Assembly: GCA_003972865.1 (NCBI GenBank)
Contig: QOAX01000043.1
Coordinates: 1-11,806, forward strand
Length of the DNA stretch: 11,806 nt
DNA from: Verrucomicrobiota bacterium
GTDB taxonomy: Bacteria; Verrucomicrobiota; Verrucomicrobiia; Limisphaerales; UBA1096
Direction: 5' to 3'
Shown piece by piece: positions 7,067 to 11,806 of this stretch (the first letter of the stretch is position 1; each line of letters starts with the position of its first letter). Below the pieces are notes generated by a model. It searched no databases. It saw only the letters and a list, made by a program, of their open reading frames with translations, and was not told the origin of the DNA. The position numbers were made by a program, and so were the translations under genes.

Positions 7067-9028
7067 ATGAACGAAGCACGACATCAAATCATCCGCTTGG
7101 CCAAGCGCTTGGCTGGGGTTTGCCTGTTGCTCGTTGTGTTGTCGCTTGGCCAAACGGCTCCGGCTGGCTGGGTGGCTTACAACGACTTTGGCGCGCCGAG
7201 CCACCGTGACAAATCCATCTCCCGCATTGGTGCGACGTTGGCTGAACTGAAAGCCAGCACCGGCACGGTCTTGAAAACCGGCAACCTCATCGACATCGCC
7301 ACCGGCCAAGCGGGCGGCGTTCAATTGAAATTATCCATAAACGGCTCGCCGCTTGGCCAAGCGGAGATCGGCGACGACGCACCCGCCGGCACCGATGCGG
7401 GAGGCGTGTTCGCCAACTGGGTCAATTGCGCGGGCGGCACACCGCTCCCGGCCGGCAAAGTTCATTTTATCGACCTGTCCGGGCTCGATCCGGCCAGATA
7501 CTACGAACTGGTTTTGTTCGCAAGCACACCGGCCGGTGGCGCGGCCAAGTCAGTTTCATTCACGCTGTGGGATGTCTCGACGTTCGAGAATCGAAGTGCC
7601 GTGGCGCCGGGCCGTGTCACGGTCAACGGCCAGTTCAACCGCACAACAACAATCGATACCGCCGGAAACGCCCAGACGGCGCGTGGCGATGTCTGCCGGT
7701 ATGAATTCATCCAGAGCGGCAACGACGGCGACCTGCGCGTGATCCTCCAGTCTCCCAGCGGTGGCCAGTTGAACGCCCTCATGCTGCGCGAGCAAACGCC
7801 ACCGGTGCTCGCCACCAAGCCGATCATTGCCCTCGGCGAGGATCACGCCGTCATTCGCGGCACCATCGCCGACCCGGCCAAGGGCACGGTCGAGTTGCGC
7901 TGGCGTGAGGCCGGCAGCGAGGCGACTTGGAAATCGCGTGAATTGACACCGGACACAAGCGGCGCGGTCGTGGCCCGGCTCGACTCTCTGCCGGTCTTCG
8001 TCGAGCAGGAGTTTGTTTTTGTGCAGCGAACTGCTGACGGCGAAATCACCTCCGAGGCGCAAACCATCCGGCCGCAAAAGCTGGGTGTGATCTACTCGAC
8101 CGGCTTCGAGCCGACCGAGCCGGTGGCGTTCCTGCCGGGAGCGTTCACGACGCAGACCGGCCCGTGGCGCGTGGCCAAGGGCAGCGCAGAAATCCAAAGC
8201 AGTCGCGTCGCGCATGGCGGCCAGGCGGTGCGCACCGGCGACTGCGTCATCGAGATGACCCTCGAGAACCCGGAGCCGGTGCTGTGGGCCGATGCGTTCA
8301 TACAGGATCGCGGCATTAGCCAGGCGCGACAGATTCCCGATGGCATTGCAAGCAGCTTGCTGCTGTTTCGCGGCGGGAAACTCATCGCTCTCGACGGCGA
8401 CGGCTCAGGCGGCGGTAACTTCATCACAGTAGCGGAGCTGCCGAGCGACCGATTCACGCGCCTCACCATTCGCACCGACTACGAAGCCAAGCGGTTCGAC
8501 GTGTGGGTGGACGGCAAGCCGGCCTTGGACAAGCTCGGTTTCAAGGACAACTCGGTGACACGCTTCCACGGGGCCAAGCGCCTAGCCGGCGCGAACAGTT
8601 ATCTCGACGACTTCAGCCTCTCGACCTGGGGGCTCGATCGCGACAGCGACGGCGACGGCTTGGTCGATCTCGACGAGGCCAAGTTTTACGGCTCGTACCC
8701 TCTGCTCGCCGACAGCGACCGCGACGGCGCGAGCGACGCTCATGAGATCGCTGCCGGGACGCATCCGGCCGATCCCGCCTCGATTTTCGCCGTGAAAATT
8801 GACTCGGCCACCGGAGGCAAAACCAAGCTCTCGATCCCGACACTCACCGGCCTCGAGTACACGCTGCAGCGTCGCGCTGCGCTTGGCCAAGGGCACTGGG
8901 AAACTCTCCCCGGCTTCGAGAACGTGCCCGGCGACGGCAGCGTACAGTCGTTCCTCGAGACACCGGACGGCCGCAACTATTTTTACCGTGGCGTCATCGT
9001 GAACCGCCTCAACGCCGTGAATCCCTGA
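7067..9028 (+). CDS. Secreted multidomain protein with calcium-binding type repeats
   Basis: The 653-residue product carries an N-terminal signal peptide (basic to residue 14, hydrophobic about 17-27, cleavage near APAG 31-34). Residues 35-240 form a beta-rich region opening with GWVAYNDFG. Residues 245-335 look like a fibronectin/Ig-type segment. Residues 343-520 resemble a concanavalin-A-like lectin fold (STGFEPTE...FDVWVDGKPALDKLGF...SYLDDFSLS). Residues 524-565 hold two thrombospondin-type-3/EF-hand-like loops, DRDSDGDGLVDLDE and DSDRDGASDAHE, expected to bind calcium. The last part (about 590-645) is a YTLQRR..LGQGHWETL...GDGSVQSF...YFYRGV module, matching in pattern the end of the gene at 1-2081. 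No catalytic motif is recognised. An extracellular, possibly carbohydrate-binding role is inference. It starts 3 bases after the aldehyde dehydrogenase stop and has four TTGGCCAA sites, three of them within its first 300 bases. Confidence 0.88.
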   Translation: MNEARHQIIRLAKRLAGVCLLLVVLSLGQTAPAGWVAYNDFGAPSHRDKSISRIGATLAELKASTGTVLKTGNLIDIATGQAGGVQLKLSINGSPLGQAEIGDDAPAGTDAGGVFANWVNCAGGTPLPAGKVHFIDLSGLDPARYYELVLFASTPAGGAAKSVSFTLWDVSTFENRSAVAPGRVTVNGQFNRTTTIDTAGNAQTARGDVCRYEFIQSGNDGDLRVILQSPSGGQLNALMLREQTPPVLATKPIIALGEDHAVIRGTIADPAKGTVELRWREAGSEATWKSRELTPDTSGAVVARLDSLPVFVEQEFVFVQRTADGEITSEAQTIRPQKLGVIYSTGFEPTEPVAFLPGAFTTQTGPWRVAKGSAEIQSSRVAHGGQAVRTGDCVIEMTLENPEPVLWADAFIQDRGISQARQIPDGIASSLLLFRGGKLIALDGDGSGGGNFITVAELPSDRFTRLTIRTDYEAKRFDVWVDGKPALDKLGFKDNSVTRFHGAKRLAGANSYLDDFSLSTWGLDRDSDGDGLVDLDEAKFYGSYPLLADSDRDGASDAHEIAAGTHPADPASIFAVKIDSATGGKTKLSIPTLTGLEYTLQRRAALGQGHWETLPGFENVPGDGSVQSFLETPDGRNYFYRGVIVNRLNAVNP

Positions 9029-9029
9029 C

Positions 9030-11806
9030 ATGATCCGACGAAATAAACCTTGGCCAATCGCGCCCGTTATTACGGCCGTGCTGCTGCTCAGTTGCGTTTC
9101 CGGGTTCGCGCAAAGCCCGGTGAACCAGTGGGTGCTCTCGCCGGAAAACATCGACATCACAACGGTGAAAGACTTGGCCGGGAGCGAGGACGGCCTGCTG
9201 CACGGGCGAATGGTGCCGACGCAAAACCCGCCGGCGCTCTACTTCGACGGGACGGACACCTACATCGAGTTGGCCGGCAAGGACGAGGCCAAGACGCTGC
9301 CAACAGGCAAGCTCACCGCCGAGGCGTGGGTGGCCGTGAACTCACCGGCCGAGTGGGGCGGCATCGTCGGCTGTCTGCAGGACAATGGCAGTTTCGAGAA
9401 AGGCTGGGTACTCGGCTACAACAACGACAAGTTCAACTTCGCGTTGTCCACCGGCGGCGATCTCACCTACCTGAACGCCTCGACCTCGTTCCAGACCGGA
9501 CGCTGGTATCACGTCGTCGGCACCTACAACGGCTCTCGGATGCGCATTTACGTCAATGGCACCGAACGCGGCAGCAATACCAACCGCCGGGGGACGATTG
9601 ACTACTCGCCGGCCACATTCGTCATCGGCTGCTACCTCGACGACAACGAGTTTTATCCGCTGGAGGGCTTCATCTCCGAGGTGCGCCTTTACAACCGCGC
9701 GCTCTCGAGCCAGCAGATTCGCAACCGCTACAACAGCACCAAGGGTAAACACGCCACCCGCCCCAAGCCACCGGTCGTTCTCACCAACCGTGAGTTGAGC
9801 GCCGGGCCGTACCTCGCGTTTACCTCACCGAGCGAGGCGGTCGTCCGCTGGGAAACCGCCAAGCCGGTGCCCACGAGGCTGGCGTACGGCACGACGCCGA
9901 CGCTTCAAAACCGCATCAATCTGCCGAAGAAGACACGGCAGCACGAGGCCGTTATCCCCGGCATCCAACCCGGGACGGCGTATCATTACTCGGTCGGCGT
10001 CGAGCAGGACGGGCAGACCCAGTGGCTTGCTCCGGCAACCGGTGAATCCGATTTCAACTATTCGCGCCCGGACATCACCGGCGTCGAGTCGCCGTACGCG
10101 GAGGATGAGCGGATGCGCAAAAGCCGCGCGGCCGCCGAGGCGATCCTCGCGGCCACTGGCATTCGCAAGGGCTACTGTATCGACTACGGCTGCGGCGAGG
10201 GGCGGCTGGCGTTCGCCCTGGCCAAGCGCACTGAGTTGACTGTTATCGGCGTGACCGCCGATGCCGGCGAGGCAGCCCGTGCACGGACAGCATTGCGGCG
10301 GGCCGGCATTTACGGCACACGGGTGACGATCCATCACCGGCCCTTGGCCAAGCTGGGGCACACGGACAACCTGTTCAATCTCGCCGTGTCGAGCGAGCTG
10401 TTGCACAAGGGCACTCTGCCCGGCGATCGGGCGGAATTGTTGCGTGTCCTCCGGCCAAGCGGCGGCGTGCTGGCGCTCGGCGGCCTGCCGCAAAGCGGCT
10501 TGGCCAAGCTCATCACTGGCTCGCCCCTTGCCCGGGGAACCACCACCGAGGCCAGTGGTGAACTGCTCTTGGCCAAGCGCAAGCCGCTCGATGGCGCGGG
10601 CGAATGGACCCACACTTACGGCACCGCCGCGCAGACCGCCAACAGCGGCGACGAGATCGTCAACGGCAGCAAAATGGCGTTGCAGTGGTTCGGCAAGCCG
10701 GGCGCGCGCGGCATGATCGACCGGCAGGGGCGCAACCCGCCGCCGCTCACCAGCAACGGCTTCCTTTACGTGCAGGGCGACAACCGCATTTGGGGACAGG
10801 ACGCCTTCAACGGGACGATCCTCTGGAATTATGAGTTCCCGAGTGAACTGCGCCGCGTCAACACGCCGCGCGACGGCAGCAACATGTGCGCGGATGACTC
10901 GTCGCTGTTCGTCGCGATGCGCGACCGCGCCTATCGGTTCGACGGCCAAACCGGACGACTGCTTCGGAGTTTCCCGGTCGTCAGTGCCGACGTGGCCAAC
11001 TGGGGCTACATCGCCAACGACGGCGGCCTGCTGTTCGGCGGTGGCGTCAAGCCCGGCTCGGAGTACACGAAATTCAAGGGCACGCCGTACTGGTACGACT
11101 CCACCGGCACGCAGGACACGGCCAAGGTCTGCAGCGACAACCTGTTCGCGATCGACAAGCAGACCGGCCGCAAAAAATGGGAGTATCGCGGCGGTAAAAT
11201 CATCAACACCACGATTGCCATCGGCGGTGGGCGGGTGTACTTCGTCGAGTCGAATTCATCGAGCCTCCGGAACGAGCCGACCAGCCGCATCGACTCGAGC
11301 AGCCTGTGGTCGAGCCTGCGGCTCGTCGCGCTGAACCAGCAGACCGGAGCAAAAGCCTGGAGCAAATCGATCACCGTCAACAAGTCGCCCTACCCGGTCG
11401 TGTTCTTCCTCGCGCAAACCAAAGATCGGCTGATCCTCAGCTACACCACCAGCCGTTATTACGTGGACGCCTTTTCCACAAGCAACGGCAGCAAGGTCTG
11501 GTCGAAGAACCACTCGTGGAACCGCAACCATCACGGCGGGCACATGTACCATCCGGTGATCGTGGGAGACGCGGTGATCGTCGAGCCGTACGGCTACCGC
11601 CTGTCCAACGGCGGCACCGTGCATCGCGGCCTGCCGCAGCGCGGCGGATGCAGCACGATGTCCGCCTCGCACAACACGGTGCATTACATCAACTGGGATT
11701 ACGACAAGGGCTCGATGTATTTCTGGGACGTGGACACCGGGAAACGCCGGCTGATGGTCGGCTCGCGGTCGAGTTGCTGGCTCTCGCTCATCTCCGGCAA
11801 CGGCAT
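9030..11806 (+). CDS. Exported LamG-methyltransferase-like-beta-propeller fusion protein, 3' partial
   Basis: The frame is open for 925 codons from ATG 9030, one base after the previous stop, and runs off the window. Domains in order are as follows. Signal peptide: about residues 1-27 (RRNK, then a hydrophobic stretch, cleavage near GFA/Q). LamG/concanavalin-A-like domain: about 65-235 (LYFDGTDTYIEL, LTAEAWV, GRWYHVVGTYNG, IYVNG, EGFISEVRLYNRALS). Fibronectin/purple-acid-phosphatase-N-like domain: about 257-335 (GPYLAFTSPSEAVVRWET). Class I methyltransferase-like domain: about 365-485, with IDYGCGEGRLAFALA (384-398) and LLRVLRPSGGVLALGG (470-485). PQQ-type/BamB-like beta-propeller: about 570 onward (LWNYEFP, LFAIDKQTGRKKWEYRGG, LVALNQQTGAKAWSKS). 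I recall comparable methyltransferase-propeller fusions in Planctomycetota and Verrucomicrobiota, of unknown function. The methyltransferase motifs look partly degenerate. A lipoprotein signal (LLSC at 19-22) is possible but weak. Confidence 0.9.
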   Translation, partial: MIRRNKPWPIAPVITAVLLLSCVSGFAQSPVNQWVLSPENIDITTVKDLAGSEDGLLHGRMVPTQNPPALYFDGTDTYIELAGKDEAKTLPTGKLTAEAWVAVNSPAEWGGIVGCLQDNGSFEKGWVLGYNNDKFNFALSTGGDLTYLNASTSFQTGRWYHVVGTYNGSRMRIYVNGTERGSNTNRRGTIDYSPATFVIGCYLDDNEFYPLEGFISEVRLYNRALSSQQIRNRYNSTKGKHATRPKPPVVLTNRELSAGPYLAFTSPSEAVVRWETAKPVPTRLAYGTTPTLQNRINLPKKTRQHEAVIPGIQPGTAYHYSVGVEQDGQTQWLAPATGESDFNYSRPDITGVESPYAEDERMRKSRAAAEAILAATGIRKGYCIDYGCGEGRLAFALAKRTELTVIGVTADAGEAARARTALRRAGIYGTRVTIHHRPLAKLGHTDNLFNLAVSSELLHKGTLPGDRAELLRVLRPSGGVLALGGLPQSGLAKLITGSPLARGTTTEASGELLLAKRKPLDGAGEWTHTYGTAAQTANSGDEIVNGSKMALQWFGKPGARGMIDRQGRNPPPLTSNGFLYVQGDNRIWGQDAFNGTILWNYEFPSELRRVNTPRDGSNMCADDSSLFVAMRDRAYRFDGQTGRLLRSFPVVSADVANWGYIANDGGLLFGGGVKPGSEYTKFKGTPYWYDSTGTQDTAKVCSDNLFAIDKQTGRKKWEYRGGKIINTTIAIGGGRVYFVESNSSSLRNEPTSRIDSSSLWSSLRLVALNQQTGAKAWSKSITVNKSPYPVVFFLAQTKDRLILSYTTSRYYVDAFSTSNGSKVWSKNHSWNRNHHGGHMYHPVIVGDAVIVEPYGYRLSNGGTVHRGLPQRGGCSTMSASHNTVHYINWDYDKGSMYFWDVDTGKRRLMVGSRSSCWLSLISGNG
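10122..10484 (+). other. Methyltransferase-like domain inside the exported fusion protein
   Basis: These codons (about residues 365-485) encode a class I Rossmann-type methyltransferase region. Motif I is intact as D385-Y-G387-C-G389-E-G391. The acidic residue expected at the end of strand 2 (usually GVD) is threonine here (VIGVTAD, T409). The motif IV position usually FD is FN (N450). The post-motif helix and strand RVLRPSGGVLAL is well kept. The fold is recognisable; SAM binding and catalysis are uncertain, and the apparent export makes SAM supply questionable. Confidence 0.75.
10737..11806 (+). other. PQQ-type/BamB-like beta-propeller region, incomplete
   Basis: From about residue 570 the protein has repeated blades of the type '(V/L)(Y/F)...D...G...W', for example FNGTILWNYEF, DKQTGRKKWEYR, NQQTGAKAWSKS and STSNGSKVWSKN. 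Aspartate/asparagine-x-x-T/N-G turns precede the tryptophan. A His-rich loop NHHGGHMYH (833-841) and two conserved-looking cysteines in RGGC (874) and SSCW (916) lie in the last visible blades. No PQQ dehydrogenase active-site motif was recognised, so a structural or binding propeller is as likely as an enzyme. The end of the domain lies beyond the window. Confidence 0.75.

Larger units (their letters stand above)
1977..10576. repeat. Dispersed palindrome TTGGCCAA, 15 copies (core of GCTTGGCCAAGC)
   Basis: Exact octamers start at 1977, 2092, 3565, 4024, 4737, 5763, 5852, 7097, 7146, 7353, 8883, 9050, 10344, 10500 and 10569. Eleven extend to the decamer CTTGGCCAAG and six to the perfect 12-base palindrome GCTTGGCCAAGC (cores at 1977, 4024, 5852, 7097, 7353 and 10500). 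Base composition alone predicts about 0.15 octamers in a window this size. Fourteen copies lie inside genes, read as Leu-Ala-Lys (nine), Leu/Ile-Gly-Gln (four) or Pro-Trp-Pro (one); one lies in the 2082-2108 spacer. Many near-matches (for example GTGGCCAAG, CCGGCCAAG) accompany them. No direct function can be read from the sequence. Confidence 0.85.

Noticed and set aside
9087..9098. Lipobox (LLSC, residues 19-22) at the start of the fusion protein
   Set aside because: Leu at the -2 position is atypical and a normal signal peptidase site (GFA/Q) follows a few residues later. A lipoprotein remains possible but is not supported enough to call.
9825..10949. Antisense open frame of 374 codons on the minus strand
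   Set aside because: It lies wholly opposite the fibronectin, methyltransferase and propeller codons of the gene at 9030 and has low-complexity Ala/Arg/Gly-rich sequence without motifs.
1..11806. RNA genes, CRISPR arrays, insertion sequences, terminators and promoters
   Set aside because: No tRNA/rRNA-like segments, regularly spaced repeats, transposase-like frames, hairpin-plus-T-tract terminators or convincing -35/-10 pairs were seen by eye. Gaps between genes are at most 27 bases.

Overview
The window is about 60% G+C and is filled almost end to end by eight protein genes, all on the + strand. The gaps are 27, 7, 9, 5, -4, 3 and 1 bases, so it reads as one long co-transcribed array cut at both ends. 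The first gene is open at the left edge and the last runs off the right edge. No RNA gene, insertion sequence, CRISPR array or attachment site was seen. The source is probably a Verrucomicrobiota bacterium or a relative in the Planctomycetota-Verrucomicrobiota group. Three things point there: a pseudopilin with the H-X9-DG ending; large secreted proteins with a C-terminal 'YxLQ...L...W' module; and a signal peptide-LamG-methyltransferase-PQQ-type propeller fusion of a kind I associate with these phyla. No 16S or marker gene is present, so this is inference.

Layout. 1-2081: C-terminal part of a secreted protein with two tandem adhesin-like (choice-of-anchor J/MAM-like) domains. 2109-2924: type II secretion/type IV-like pseudopilin. 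2932-3438: small membrane-anchored protein of unknown function. 3448-4473: exported protein combining one CxxCH haem motif with a prenyltransferase/squalene-oxidase-type helical repeat fold. 4479-5633: cytoplasmic iron-dependent (type III) alcohol dehydrogenase. 5630-7063: NAD(P)-dependent aldehyde dehydrogenase, start overlapping the previous stop. 7067-9028: secreted multidomain protein with calcium-binding type repeats. 9030-11806 (partial): exported LamG + fibronectin/purple-acid-phosphatase-N-like + methyltransferase-like + beta-propeller protein.

How it may fit together (inference): the two dehydrogenases form a clear alcohol to aldehyde to acid pair, comparable in family make-up to the GbsB/GbsA choline oxidation pair of Bacillus, although the substrate cannot be read from sequence. 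Around them sit exported, surface or envelope proteins, some possibly redox-active (CxxCH, propeller).

The strongest unexplained signal is not a gene. The palindrome TTGGCCAA occurs 15 times by my count, 11 of them as the decamer CTTGGCCAAG, where base composition predicts well under one. It recalls the HIP1 palindrome of cyanobacteria. The second notable point is a methyltransferase fold on an apparently exported protein, with SAM-binding acidic positions replaced.
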